Positions 9,192-19,009 of a DNA stretch of 64,000 nucleotides are shown here, in pieces (position 1 is the stretch's first letter; each line of letters starts with the position of its first letter). Under the pieces are notes generated by a model. It was not told where the DNA came from. It worked only from the letters and a program-made list of their open reading frames with translations, and did not search any database. The translations under genes were made by a program, and so were the position numbers. Source of the DNA: Oceanicoccus sagamiensis (GTDB lineage Bacteria; Pseudomonadota; Gammaproteobacteria; Pseudomonadales; Dasaniaceae); NCBI RefSeq assembly GCF_002117105.1, contig NZ_CP019343.1, forward strand, positions 496,001 through 560,000, given 5' to 3'.

Positions 9192-9866
9192 ATGAACAGA
9201 CGCCTATGCAGCACGATTGCATTCACCTTACTGTTTGGCTTGTCGGCCTGTACCCAATACCCCGCCGAGCGAGGCCCGGTTAATGAGCAGGGGCTTACCA
9301 CCCTCACCCAATCCTCCTTTGACGAATTAGCCATACGTAGCAGCACCGACTTTAAGCAATACCGTAAACTAAAGATTGAGCCGCTAACGGTTAGCTATGA
9401 TAAGACACGCCGCCATGATTCGCTTAACCGCAAAGCCGATGCCTTTGAATTTGATGAGCGCGAAATGGCGCTATTTAATGAGCAGTTCCGCAAAGCGTTT
9501 AGCGGCACATGGGGTGAACGCTATGGCTGGGAACTAACCGAAGAAACAGCTGCGGATGTTATTGTCATCAAGGCAAGCATCACAGACCTCTATCTATATG
9601 CCTCCATCAAGAACAACGAAATCCTGCCGACTAAAGCCGCCACCAATGAAAGTAGCCGGATGGTGATTAATCTCGATCTGGTCGATGGTCAAAGTGGAGA
9701 GTTATTACTGCAAAGCAGTGGCAAAAAAACCACTGGCTTTAGGGGGACAGGCGTTGGCTCTATGACCCGGACCAGTAGCGTCAGGTACTGGAGTGATGCC
9801 TTCCAGGCCTTTAGGCAGTGGGCTAACCTACTAGCTAATCAGGTCGGCGATATTCCTACTTCCTAG
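9192..9866 (+). CDS. Predicted lipoprotein, DUF3313-like
   Basis: About 224 residues. It starts with a lipoprotein signal: MNRRLCSTIAFTLLFGLSAC, with lipobox LSAC, so it should be exported and lipidated. The remainder resembles DUF3313 lipoproteins (a conserved beta-rich fold of unknown function; for example YGWELTEETAADVIVIKASITDL and a hydrophobic VINLDLVDGQSGELL strand). An ATG 18 bases upstream (9174) is in frame, but AGGGAG sits exactly between the two, so 9192 is the preferred start. It lies 71 bases after the GGDEF-EAL gene and may be cotranscribed with it. No role is known. Confidence 0.7.
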   Translation: MNRRLCSTIAFTLLFGLSACTQYPAERGPVNEQGLTTLTQSSFDELAIRSSTDFKQYRKLKIEPLTVSYDKTRRHDSLNRKADAFEFDEREMALFNEQFRKAFSGTWGERYGWELTEETAADVIVIKASITDLYLYASIKNNEILPTKAATNESSRMVINLDLVDGQSGELLLQSSGKKTTGFRGTGVGSMTRTSSVRYWSDAFQAFRQWANLLANQVGDIPTS

Positions 9867-9893
9867 TTAGCGCTGACAGGCCATAGGCGATGG

Positions 9894-10070
9894 TTAGTGA
9901 CTGGATAACCAGTCAAATATATCTTCGGGCTTATCTTTCTCTTCAATGTCGCGGCTGATGGCTAGCACATGCCCCGTTTGCGGCTCTGTGTTCTGAGTGG
10001 GGGTGGAGGGGCTAAACTCGATAGCGGGTAAATCGGGCTTTAATCCAGCGGATCTATGTAATGCGTTCAT
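9894..10070 (-). CDS. Small hypothetical protein (58 aa)
   Basis: A small minus-strand frame starting at ATG 10070 (MNALHRSAGLKPDLPAIEF) and ending IFDWLSSH. The composition is acidic and Pro/Ser-rich, with no membrane segment. AGG lies 8 bases before the ATG. Codon choice resembles the neighbours and it fills an otherwise empty 490-base gap, but I recognise no family. It could be a spurious frame; homologues in related genomes would settle this. Confidence 0.4.
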   Translation of the reverse strand: MNALHRSAGLKPDLPAIEFSPSTPTQNTEPQTGHVLAISRDIEEKDKPEDIFDWLSSH

Positions 10071-10358
10071 AGACAGTACCTACAGCGATAAAGGAAAGAT
10101 TCTCAATCAAGTGGATAAACTATAGTGCCGGGCACTGAGACTGTAAGCCGTGGTAAATACCTATATAACAACAAAATCTTAGCCTCCCCCTTATACAGCC
10201 CTCTATATAACCGGAGCCTATAAAGAATAGATAGCGCAAGACTGCCATTTCTCTTCTAAAATAACCTTGTAAAATAAGACCTTAGCCAAAGCCAAAACGG
10301 CTTGGCGTAACCAGTCCCAACACCAGCCATACCCACGCTATATAAATAAAGGGCAACT

Positions 10359-13300
10359 ATGAAAAAGCTGTTTTCTATCCCCGGTGTGACAGCCTACCTG
10401 ATCGTTGTCTTTCTAAATGCCTTTGTTGACCTTGGCCATAAGATCACCATCCAGAACACCATTTTTAAAGTCTACGATGGCAATACCCAGATTATCTATG
10501 CCGCGATCATCAATAGTATGATCCTGCTGCCGTTTATTTTGCTATTTAGCCCCGCCGGTATTATCTCTGACCGCTATGCCAAAGAGGTTGTGATGCGCCT
10601 GTCTGCCTGGGCAGCGGTGGCCATTACACTGGGCATTACCTGCTGCTATTACATGGGTTGGTTCTGGCCCGCCTTTGGTCTAACGTTTTTACTGGCGATT
10701 CAGTCGGCCATTTATTCCCCGGCAAAATATGGCTATATCAAAACCCTATTCGGCAAACAGCATCTGGCCGAAGGCAATGGTCTGGTACAGGCGACTACCA
10801 TCTTCGCCATGCTGTTTGGCACCTTTGTCTTTTCAGTGATTTTTGAATCCCTGTTCCCCAAGGGCAGTGATACAAATAGCGGTTTAATGGCCGTGGCGCC
10901 GATCGGATGGCTACTAGTGCTAAACAGCATTATTGAATTGATTATGGCTTACCGCTTGCCGCTGATAGACCGCAGCCACAGTGATAAGCGTTTAACGGCC
11001 AAAGCACTGCTCAATGCAAAATCCATGATCGATAATATTAAGCCTGTCACCCGCAATCGGGTTATCAGGCTATCGGTGATTGGTATAGCGATATTCTGGT
11101 CCGTGGGGCAAGTTATGTTGGCAGCCTTCTCGGCCTTTGCCAAAGAAACCCTGGCGATTGATAACACCATTATTATTCAGGGCATTATGGCGTTCTCAGG
11201 GCTTGGCATTGCCATTGGTTCAACCTTGGCGGGCAAGTGGTCCAAAGGGCATATAGAAACCGGACTGGTGCCTATTGGCGCAGCGGGGATTGGTCTTGGC
11301 CTGTTATTACTGCCGCAAATTAATTCAGCGGCGGGGCACTTTGCCAACTTCTTGTTTATCGGCATTATGGGGGGCTTATTTATTGTGCCACTCAATGCGC
11401 TGATCCAATTTACCGCCAAAGAAAATGAGTTAGGCACTGTGATTGCTGGCAATAACCTGATTCAAAATATCAGCATGCTGAGCTTTTTAATCATCACCGT
11501 GCTATTTGCCATTGCCGGTATAGACAGCAAAATACTACTGACCCTGATCGCTATTGTGGCGATGATTGGCGGCTTTTACACCATCTATCAACTACCGCAA
11601 AGTCTGGTGCGTTTTTTAATTGGTGGGATTATGAGCCGCCGCTATAAAATTGATGTACAGGGTGTGCGGAATATACCCTCACAGGGTGGCGTTTTATTAT
11701 TGGGCAATCATATTAGCTGGATTGATTGGGCCATTATTCAAATTGCCAGCCCGCGCCCTATTCGCTTTGTGATGTTTAAAGATATTTATGAGCGCTGGTA
11801 TCTCAAAGGGTTTTTCAAGTTGGGTGGGTGCATTCCCATTGACTCTACTGCCGGTAGTCACAGTTCATTAAAAACGGTTGCCTCACTATTAGATAACGGC
11901 GAAATCGTTTGTTTATTCCCCGAAGGCAGTATCAGTCGCACCGGGCATTTAGGCGAATTTCGCCGGGGCTATGAACTGGCCTGTAAAAGAGTCAGCCAGG
12001 ATATTGTGATTATCCCGTTTTATTTACGGGGCTTATGGGGCAGCCAGTTTTCACACTCCTCAGAGAAATTAAAAACTATCCGCAGCAAAGGCCGCTTCCG
12101 TGAATTGATTGTTGCCTTTGGCAGCCCATTGCCCAAAGACACCGGTGTCGATATCTTAAAACGCCGTGTCTTTGATTTATCGATCGAAGCCTGGCAGCAA
12201 CATGTTAATGACCTGCCCTCACTACCCCATGCCTGGATTGACACAGTAAAACGCGTGGGCAGTGAAATGGCCATTGCCGATACCTCGTCTGAGCCGCTAT
12301 CGGCCACCCAGGCACTCTGTGCCAGTATTGCTTTTTCTAAACGGATTAAGACCCACAGCAGCAACACAACTATCGGCTTATTATTACCGACCAGCGCAGG
12401 CGGTATGATCGCCAATATGGCGGGGCTATTAGCGGGCAAAACCATCGTCAACCTTAACTACTCCGCCAGCGAAAGCACCTTGCAATCGGCGGTGCAACAG
12501 GCCGATATCAGTACTATTTTTACCTCTCGGTTATTTTTAGAAAAACTGGCTATGCGGGATATCCATTTTAAACAGCTACTGGAACATAACCAGGTGGTTT
12601 ATCTGGAAGACCTGAAAAGTACGATGACCAAGTATGAGTTATTGCGGCTTTGGCTAACGGTTAAACTGTTGCCCGCCTCTGGCTTACGCTGGCTATACTC
12701 ACGGCATATCAGTGCCGACCAAACCGCGGCGATATTATTTTCCAGCGGCAGCGAAGGTGCCCCCAAAGGGGTGATGTTAAGCCACCGCAATATTATGGCC
12801 AACTTAAAGCAGATATCGGATGTGCTAAATACCCAGGACAGTGATGTCGTGATGGCCTCCCTGCCCTTGTTCCATGCCTTTGGTTTAACCGTGACTCAGT
12901 TTATGCCACTGATCGAAGGCCTGCCTGTTGTCTGCCATGCCGACCCAACCGACGCCCCCAATATTGGTAAAGCGGTGGCCCATTATAAAGCCACCATTAT
13001 TTGTGGCACCTCCACCTTTTTACGGCTCTATACCAAAAACCGCAAAGTGCATCCGCTGATGTTTGATAGCCTGCGTATTGTGGTGGCCGGTGCAGAAAAA
13101 CTGAATGAGCAGGTCCGTGAAAGCTTCCAGCTTAAATTCAATAAAACTATTTACGAAGGCTACGGCGCTACCGAAACCACCCCCGTTGCCAGTGTGAATT
13201 TACCGGATGCACTGGATACCGATTATTGGGAAGTTCAAACCGGCGGTAAAATCGGCACGGTGGGTATGCCTCTGCCGGGCACCAGTTTTAAAATTATTGA

Positions 13301-13823
13301 CCCCGATACCGAAGCAGAGTTAGACACCGGTGAAGAAGGGATGATTATTATTGGCGGCTCTCAAATTATGCAGGGGTATTTAAAACTACCCGAGAAAACC
13401 GATGATGTGATTCGTACGATTGATGGCCAGCGCTGGTATATTACCGGCGATAAAGGGCGTATTGATAAGGACGGCTTTTTAACCATAATTGATCGCTACT
13501 CTCGCTTTGCCAAAATTGCCGGCGAGATGGTGGGACTGGGCAATGTTGAACAAAACGTTAAACAGGCTTTAAAAACGATGGGGGAAACCCTAAAGGACGA
13601 TGCCGAAGTACTGGCGGTCAATATCCCTGATGCCAATAAAGGCGAACGAATTGTGTTACTAACGACGGTAGAGATTGATAGCAGCACCCTGAAAAAGACG
13701 CTGCTGGATGCCCGCTGCAACGCACTGGCAATACCGGCCCAAATACTTCTGGTGGAAGACATACCCAAGCTGGGCTCTGGTAAAACCGATTTTAGTCAGG
13801 CGAAGATATTAGCGGCGCAATAG
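10359..13823 (+). CDS. aas: Fused lysophospholipid transporter (LplT-like MFS) - PlsC acyltransferase - acyl-ACP synthetase (Aas)
   Basis: A 1154-residue inner-membrane protein with three modules. An MFS transporter at residues 1-410 (about 11-12 helices; LplT-like start GVTAYLIVVFLNAFVDLGHK). A PlsC-type acyltransferase at about 420-620 with the catalytic NHISWIDW (HX4D) near 450 and FPEGSISR. An AMP-binding acyl-ACP synthetase at about 640-1150 with SSGSEGAPKG near 794 and YITGDKGRIDKDG. In E. coli LplT flips lysophosphatidylethanolamine inward and Aas re-acylates it using acyl-ACP; here all steps are in one chain, as in a number of proteobacteria. Start ATG with GGGC 5-8 bases upstream. 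It converges on the next gene with one base between stop codons. Confidence 0.9.
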   Translation: MKKLFSIPGVTAYLIVVFLNAFVDLGHKITIQNTIFKVYDGNTQIIYAAIINSMILLPFILLFSPAGIISDRYAKEVVMRLSAWAAVAITLGITCCYYMGWFWPAFGLTFLLAIQSAIYSPAKYGYIKTLFGKQHLAEGNGLVQATTIFAMLFGTFVFSVIFESLFPKGSDTNSGLMAVAPIGWLLVLNSIIELIMAYRLPLIDRSHSDKRLTAKALLNAKSMIDNIKPVTRNRVIRLSVIGIAIFWSVGQVMLAAFSAFAKETLAIDNTIIIQGIMAFSGLGIAIGSTLAGKWSKGHIETGLVPIGAAGIGLGLLLLPQINSAAGHFANFLFIGIMGGLFIVPLNALIQFTAKENELGTVIAGNNLIQNISMLSFLIITVLFAIAGIDSKILLTLIAIVAMIGGFYTIYQLPQSLVRFLIGGIMSRRYKIDVQGVRNIPSQGGVLLLGNHISWIDWAIIQIASPRPIRFVMFKDIYERWYLKGFFKLGGCIPIDSTAGSHSSLKTVASLLDNGEIVCLFPEGSISRTGHLGEFRRGYELACKRVSQDIVIIPFYLRGLWGSQFSHSSEKLKTIRSKGRFRELIVAFGSPLPKDTGVDILKRRVFDLSIEAWQQHVNDLPSLPHAWIDTVKRVGSEMAIADTSSEPLSATQALCASIAFSKRIKTHSSNTTIGLLLPTSAGGMIANMAGLLAGKTIVNLNYSASESTLQSAVQQADISTIFTSRLFLEKLAMRDIHFKQLLEHNQVVYLEDLKSTMTKYELLRLWLTVKLLPASGLRWLYSRHISADQTAAILFSSGSEGAPKGVMLSHRNIMANLKQISDVLNTQDSDVVMASLPLFHAFGLTVTQFMPLIEGLPVVCHADPTDAPNIGKAVAHYKATIICGTSTFLRLYTKNRKVHPLMFDSLRIVVAGAEKLNEQVRESFQLKFNKTIYEGYGATETTPVASVNLPDALDTDYWEVQTGGKIGTVGMPLPGTSFKIIDPDTEAELDTGEEGMIIIGGSQIMQGYLKLPEKTDDVIRTIDGQRWYITGDKGRIDKDGFLTIIDRYSRFAKIAGEMVGLGNVEQNVKQALKTMGETLKDDAEVLAVNIPDANKGERIVLLTTVEIDSSTLKKTLLDARCNALAIPAQILLVEDIPKLGSGKTDFSQAKILAAQ

Positions 13824-13824
13824 G

Positions 13825-15252
13825 CTAGTGACGCTGCTCATTATTACCGGTACCAAATTTTAAGGTGGTGACATTGAGCGGCTCCACCTCAGATGAATTT
13901 GGCATTTGCGGGTTTGCTTCAACACCGGCATTGCGCTGTGCACGCAACAGTAGCTCACGCTCGACCCGCAGCGGTAAAAAGATCAGCAGATCATAGACAT
14001 TAACCAACAACGCACCGGCCTGTAATGACAATGAGGCCGCCAGACGTAATATCAAAGCGGCCATATGCGAAAGGATTTGCAGCCCACTCCCCACCACCGG
14101 GCGCAAAGTGTGCAACAGATACTCCATCGGCAACATCACCATAGATAACACCAACGGCATCACCAAACCAATCACCACTAATAAAATCTGGGAGACCCCG
14201 GTTAATTGAGTCGCGGTATTAACAATGGGGGCACCTAATAAGGCCATAATCTCAACGCTGATTAAAGCCAATAACAAACCAGCCCCGCTAAACATCATCA
14301 GCTGTCGGCCGCGACGGGTCATGGCTGACACCATCGGAAAGAGGTGAGTAATTCGTAAACTTTCAGAGATCAAGGTGGCCGCAACAATGGTAAAAGCAAT
14401 ATGCAAACCTGCTACCACCGCCGCCAATGACACACCATCCAACTGTCTGACGGGCAATAATTCTTGTAAGGGCTGGCTAATCAGCTGCCAGTTTATCCAG
14501 GCAGCACCAATACCGACGATGACAAAACATAAGGAGGAAACAAAACGCATTAACATGGAAGACATCACGCCCTGGCCAGAACCGGCCGTCAGCATTTCAA
14601 ACTGCCCCATATGCTGGTCTACCTGACGTAAGCGATGACGCAACACATCGATATTGTTATCAATATTTTGCAGTAGCTTAGTGAGCTTACGCCACCGGGG
14701 CTGTAAACCGGACAAGACCTTATGGCGGGCCGAGACGGTCCAACGGTGCTCACGCAGGGCATCTCGCTGATGCTGCTTAACCGTTTTATGCATATCATCC
14801 AGTATTTTAGCCATCACCTCGGTATTGCGATCATCACCCTGTAAGTTGGCAATCGCCTCAACGGCCGTCACCCATTCAGGGGAGACTTCAGGCACATTGG
14901 CACTGGCGGCATAGTCTTCATCGATAGTCACTAACTGACGATTGATCTCAGCGGATAATTGTTGGTAGCTGGCTAAATCTCGCTCCACCAACTTTTCAAT
15001 ACGCATAAAGCGGCGCTCTAATTGCCGCTCCATCAACGACTCAGCCAAAGCCTTGGTCACTTCATGGTTGCGCAGGCGAATACGTTGAGCAGTGCGAAGG
15101 CAGGCACGGGACAGTAAGCGCAGCTGTGAATGGAGCAGACGGGCGACACGGGCTATCAGTGTGTGGGCGTGGGCGCGCACAAAATACATCAACAACAATG
15201 ACAGCAGCAGAAATGCTATCAACGACAGTGTTGGGTAGTTAGACCACATCAT
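13825..15252 (-). CDS. Unrecognised integral membrane protein with N-terminal coiled-coil region
   Basis: A 475-residue protein. One membrane helix at about residues 8-27 is followed by a long helical, charged segment (about 30-225; heptad-like runs such as QLERRFMRIEKLVERDLASYQQL and a second coil near 195-220). Then come about four to five membrane helices (about 235-430: FVSSLCFVIVGIGAAW, SLAAVVAGLHIAFTIVAATL, LMMFSGAGLLLALISVEIM, LLVVIGLVMPLVLSMVML) and a polar C-terminus. I know no family for it; the look is of a structural or mechanosensitive-type membrane protein, without proof. The start is supported by AAAGGA about 8 bases before the first of two adjacent ATGs. Confidence 0.65.
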   Translation of the reverse strand: MMWSNYPTLSLIAFLLLSLLLMYFVRAHAHTLIARVARLLHSQLRLLSRACLRTAQRIRLRNHEVTKALAESLMERQLERRFMRIEKLVERDLASYQQLSAEINRQLVTIDEDYAASANVPEVSPEWVTAVEAIANLQGDDRNTEVMAKILDDMHKTVKQHQRDALREHRWTVSARHKVLSGLQPRWRKLTKLLQNIDNNIDVLRHRLRQVDQHMGQFEMLTAGSGQGVMSSMLMRFVSSLCFVIVGIGAAWINWQLISQPLQELLPVRQLDGVSLAAVVAGLHIAFTIVAATLISESLRITHLFPMVSAMTRRGRQLMMFSGAGLLLALISVEIMALLGAPIVNTATQLTGVSQILLVVIGLVMPLVLSMVMLPMEYLLHTLRPVVGSGLQILSHMAALILRLAASLSLQAGALLVNVYDLLIFLPLRVERELLLRAQRNAGVEANPQMPNSSEVEPLNVTTLKFGTGNNEQRH

Positions 15253-15637
15253 TCTATTTTCCTTTCTTTACAAAGACTTAAGCCAATCAGGCAAGTCTTC
15301 CAGACTGTTTTTAGCAACAGGCTATATCACTTTAGAGAATCCAATAGGTGTTTGTATCACGGCCCGCCAGCGGCACCAATAGAGAAATCGGTCAAGATTC
15401 ACATTTACTCAAAATACTAATATTTAATACTTATATTTCAACAACTTAAGCACTAATTCCATAATTCAAATGAAAAAGTTGTCATAAAACTTTAAAAAAG
15501 CAGCAAAAAACTGGAAATTGATCAAAATAACGTCTAAATAGAAGGTTAAGAATATAAACCGCGCTGGCTGCAGGGACAAACCCCCGGCTAGTGCGTATTA
15601 AATAACAAGAGCAAGCTGTAAAGGTTTAAGTGCCACC
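15253..15637. other. AT-rich intergenic region between divergent genes
   Basis: 385 bases, strongly A/T-rich in the middle (15400-15540), consistent with promoters for both flanking divergent genes. No repeat, RNA gene or recognisable sigma-54 or sigma-28 site was seen. Confidence 0.4.
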
Positions 15638-16120
15638 ATGACTATTAATGCTGTAGATCTAACCGAACATGTCATCAAACCTACCCTTGATTATTTAGGT
15701 ATGCACTCTCTGGCGGCCGAAAAATTATTACTGGGCACCGCCGCGCAAGAATCTGATTTCGACCCCTTCTATCAACACTGTGAAAGTCAGAGTCAGGGTA
15801 TTGGGATTTACCAAATCACCTCGACGCAACATCGCACGGTATGGGATGAATATTTGGCTTTTCGACCAGACCTGGCCAGTAAAGTACGGGGCCTTGCCAG
15901 CCAGCACCAGTTTTTAAAAAACCCGGATCAAGAGCTAAAAACCAATTTGGCTTATAGCACGGCCATTGCCTGGATTATCTATTTACAGTCTGAGCACCAG
16001 CTACCTGCCGCTGATGATGTGGATGGACTTGGGCATTTTTGGGAGCAGAATTTTTGCCACCATAGCTCCTGCCATGCCCAGGATTTTTCCAGTTGGTTTA
16101 GTCGTCACGCTGTTGCATAA
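15638..16120 (+). CDS. Small lysozyme/transglycosylase-like protein
   Basis: A 160-residue protein without a signal peptide. Residues 28-62 (LLGTAAQESDFDPFYQHCESQSQGIGIYQIT) resemble the catalytic Glu helix and the following G-x-x-Q strand of SLT-fold lytic transglycosylases (ES with G(A/I)GLxQI), with E35 as the candidate acid. The rest matches nothing I recognise, and four Cys residues are present. It could be a phage- or tailocin-derived muramidase domain, or only a structural echo. It faces the fleSR operon (convergent, 58 bases between stops). A role in flagellar passage through peptidoglycan is conceivable but unsupported, since flgJ carries its own muramidase. Confidence 0.5.
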   Translation: MTINAVDLTEHVIKPTLDYLGMHSLAAEKLLLGTAAQESDFDPFYQHCESQSQGIGIYQITSTQHRTVWDEYLAFRPDLASKVRGLASQHQFLKNPDQELKTNLAYSTAIAWIIYLQSEHQLPAADDVDGLGHFWEQNFCHHSSCHAQDFSSWFSRHAVA

Positions 16121-16178
16121 CATCGTCTTGGCACAATCTTCTTTAAGGCAACCTTCTTTGCACAAGGCATTGAAGGAT

Positions 16179-17576
16179 TTAAGCTCCCTGCAAAGCACCC
16201 TCTAAACTAATCCCTATATCGCGCATCTTGGCTAATTTATAGCGCAAGGTTCTCGGGCTAATACCTAATTTTTCCGCGGTATTTTTACGGGAGCCACCTT
16301 CGCTCTTTAAAGTATCGACAATGATTTCAAACTCACGGCGCTGTAGATCATCTTCCAATACCGTGTGATTGCCAGCTGTTTGGAGCGCTCCTACTGAGGG
16401 AGCAACGTCCAGATTTATCGGCTGGTTATTGAAGGGGTCCAGACGTAAATGAAAATCAGAAATTACCGTGCCCGGCTGCATAATCAATGCCCGCTGCACC
16501 ACATTATCCAGTTCCCTCACATTGCCCGGCCAGTGATGGCTGCTTAAAGCCTGTACCGCAGTATGATCAAGATCAACCGGGGTACGACCCATTTTAGTGG
16601 TATGCATTTTTAATAATTTTTGCGCCAAAGGTTCAATATCCTGAGGTCGCTCCCGCAGAGGTAGCCACTGCAATGGGAAAACACTCAAGCGGTAATATAA
16701 ATCTTCTCGGAACCGCCCGGCCTGAACCTCTTCCGACAATTGTCGATTGGTGGTGGCAATAATCCGCACATCCAGATCAATCGTTTTACGGCCGCCCAGA
16801 CGCTCCACTTCACGCTCCTGAATCACCCGTAAAATTTTTGCCTGTAAACCAATATCCATTTCTGAAATTTCATCTAACAGTAAGGTACCGCCATTGGCCT
16901 GTTCAAATTTACCGGGCGCACTATTATAAGCACCGGTAAACGCCCCCTTCTCGTGGCCAAACAACATACCTTCCAGCATATTTTCCGGAATAGCCGCACA
17001 GTTAATGGCCACAAAAGGTTGCGCTGCCCGTTTGGATTGTTGATGAACATAGCGAGCCAGAACTTCTTTACCGCTACCGGATTCACCGCATATCAGTACA
17101 GTAGAATCGGTTTCTGCCACCCGTGTTGCCAACTGTAATAGTTGCAAGCTGGAGGGCTCTACAGCAACCGGTTGGTCGTCGGCATTAACACTGGCCACGC
17201 CCACATAGCGACTGACGGTCTCTACTAATAATTGTGGTTTAAAGGGCTTTACTAAATAATCGACAGCGCCATTGCGAATAGCCTCAACCGAGGCGCTGAC
17301 ACTCCCGTAGGCTGTGACTAATAACACCGGTAACTGTGGATAAAGACGACGAATTTCTTTTAATAAACCCAGGCCATCCATCGCCCCCATATTGATATCG
17401 GATACCACCATATCCAGCGCTTGCTCCGGAATAATCTCCAGGGCTTTTTCCGCACAATCGGCCTGTACTACTGAACAGCCAGCGATTTCCAGCGTATCCA
17501 CCAAGGCTTCTCTTAAGTCACGATCATCTTCTACGACTAAGACAGTAGCATTTAACTTTATGGGGGCAGAGGTCAT
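16179..17576 (-). CDS. fleR: Sigma-54-dependent flagellar response regulator FleR/FlrC
   Basis: A 465-residue NtrC-type activator. REC is at 10-125 (VVEDDRDLR; phospho-Asp in MVVSDINMGAMDG). The AAA+ sigma-54 interaction domain is at about 140-370 with Walker A GESGSGKE, the sigma-54 contact loop GAFTGA and Walker B GGTLLLDEI. A Fis-type HTH is at the C-terminus (NTAEKLGISPRTLRYKLAKMRD). It should activate class III sigma-54 flagellar promoters when phosphorylated by FleS. Its ATG overlaps the stop of fleS (ATGA), so the two are translationally coupled. Promoters of the expected type occur upstream of flgB and flgF in this window. Confidence 0.9.
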   Translation of the reverse strand: MTSAPIKLNATVLVVEDDRDLREALVDTLEIAGCSVVQADCAEKALEIIPEQALDMVVSDINMGAMDGLGLLKEIRRLYPQLPVLLVTAYGSVSASVEAIRNGAVDYLVKPFKPQLLVETVSRYVGVASVNADDQPVAVEPSSLQLLQLATRVAETDSTVLICGESGSGKEVLARYVHQQSKRAAQPFVAINCAAIPENMLEGMLFGHEKGAFTGAYNSAPGKFEQANGGTLLLDEISEMDIGLQAKILRVIQEREVERLGGRKTIDLDVRIIATTNRQLSEEVQAGRFREDLYYRLSVFPLQWLPLRERPQDIEPLAQKLLKMHTTKMGRTPVDLDHTAVQALSSHHWPGNVRELDNVVQRALIMQPGTVISDFHLRLDPFNNQPINLDVAPSVGALQTAGNHTVLEDDLQRREFEIIVDTLKSEGGSRKNTAEKLGISPRTLRYKLAKMRDIGISLEGALQGA

Positions 17577-18856
17577 TGGGCAACTCCATCATGATTGGCA
17601 TACTGATCCAGGATGACCGTTTTACTAACACCATCAAAAACAGGCAGCGTCAGCACCGCAGTGGTTCCACTGCCAGCTCTGGAAGACAGTTTAAAATCAC
17701 CGTGGTGGGCCTGAGCAACAGCCTTAACCACAGTGAGACCTAAACCGGTGCCCTGTGATTTGGTGGTGAAGAATGGTTCCTGTAAATTTTTTAGCACGTC
17801 GGGCTCAATACCGGGGCCATTATCAGCAATCATAATTTGCAGATTTTCACCGTCCTGGGTGCTGACCTTAATGCTAATGTCCACGCCTTCGCCCACTGAC
17901 TGAATCGCATTGTTAATTAAATTCATCAGTGCACCGACCATGCTATCGCGATTACATTGAATCATCGCATGGGTGCAATCGTTAGCAATGTTATAGCGGG
18001 AATGACTGCTCTCGATAGAGACCTCCATCGCCGCTTCCAACTGATGGATAAGTTCACCGACCGCTATGGTATCGGTGAGTTTTACATCGCCTTTTACAAA
18101 GATCAGCATATCTTTTACTTGCTGGTCCAAATGATTTAAACGGGAGAGAATTTTTTCTGAAAAGCGCTGGCTTTGCTGCTGGGTTAAATCGGAATCACAA
18201 AGATGGCCGGCATAGAGCATAGCAGCAGAAAGCGGGGTGCGAATTTGGTGAGCCAGTGATGACATCATCCGACCCATTTCCGAGAGACGGCGGTGACGAT
18301 CAAGGCGACGTTGCAGTTCCCGGGTTTCGGTTAAATCGGTCAGTAAAATTAACTGGCCGGGCTCACCCTGCATAGAACGGGTGACCATGCTGATACGGCG
18401 GCCGTCTTTCAGTGAAATCTCATGACCATCATCCACCTGTGGAGCAAATGAGCGGCGAATAACATCGCGCCAAATTTCACCCAATAACGGCTCACCGAGA
18501 AAATCTTCAGCTGCGGGATTACACGAAGTGACGACCCCTTTGCTATCTAACACAACAACACCTGCGGGCAGTAAATGCAGCAGGCTTTCTAAGCGATTGC
18601 TAACCCGTTCTTTTTCTTTTAGCTCCTGCAAGCGCTGCTCGGCAACCTGATGCAGCTCCTGGTTAAGCGAACCTACTCGCTCTTCCATTTCCTGATAGGT
18701 TTCCGCTAACTGGGCAGACACATTGTTAAAGACTTCAAAGGCGGACATCAGCTCTTCGCGGCTGCGGATAGGCTGGACATTCTCACCTTCTACCGGCATA
18801 GCCATAGAGGCATCGGCAGCTAAGGACTGGCTACTTTCAACGGCAGGAGGTGCCAT
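17573..18856 (-). CDS. fleS: Flagellar sensor histidine kinase FleS/FlrB
   Basis: A 427-residue soluble kinase. It has a coiled N-terminal region (about 25-95), PAS at 95-205 (GVVVLDSKGVVTSCNPAAEDFLG), HisKA with the phospho-acceptor His in MSSLAHQIRTPLSAAML (about 215), and HATPase with LMNLINNAIQSV, DNGPGIEP and GTGLGLTVVKAVA. It lacks membrane helices, as FleS and FlrB do. It is partner of the overlapping fleR, and a sigma-54 site at 18909-18924 lies 53 bases upstream, as expected for a FleQ-activated class II operon. Confidence 0.9.
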   Translation of the reverse strand: MAPPAVESSQSLAADASMAMPVEGENVQPIRSREELMSAFEVFNNVSAQLAETYQEMEERVGSLNQELHQVAEQRLQELKEKERVSNRLESLLHLLPAGVVVLDSKGVVTSCNPAAEDFLGEPLLGEIWRDVIRRSFAPQVDDGHEISLKDGRRISMVTRSMQGEPGQLILLTDLTETRELQRRLDRHRRLSEMGRMMSSLAHQIRTPLSAAMLYAGHLCDSDLTQQQSQRFSEKILSRLNHLDQQVKDMLIFVKGDVKLTDTIAVGELIHQLEAAMEVSIESSHSRYNIANDCTHAMIQCNRDSMVGALMNLINNAIQSVGEGVDISIKVSTQDGENLQIMIADNGPGIEPDVLKNLQEPFFTTKSQGTGLGLTVVKAVAQAHHGDFKLSSRAGSGTTAVLTLPVFDGVSKTVILDQYANHDGVAQ

Positions 18857-18908
18857 ATACTGTTTCTCTCAGCAGAAATTTGACGATAATCGATCTTTTG
18901 AGAGTTAT

Positions 18909-18924
18909 TGCAAACACCGTGCCG
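18909..18924 (-). promoter_or_regulatory. Sigma-54 promoter of fleSR
   Basis: Minus strand CGGCAC-N5-TTGCA, with -24 GG and -12 GC at the correct spacing and only the first base off TGGCAC. The position 53 bases before the fleS start fits FleQ control. Confidence 0.7.
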
Positions 18925-19009
18925 GTTTTAATTTTTCTTTATAAACAATATGTTAGCTAGTTATCGGCAGGGTGTTGTCAAGGAATTGGCAAGTGGGGGG
19001 GGGCTGGAG

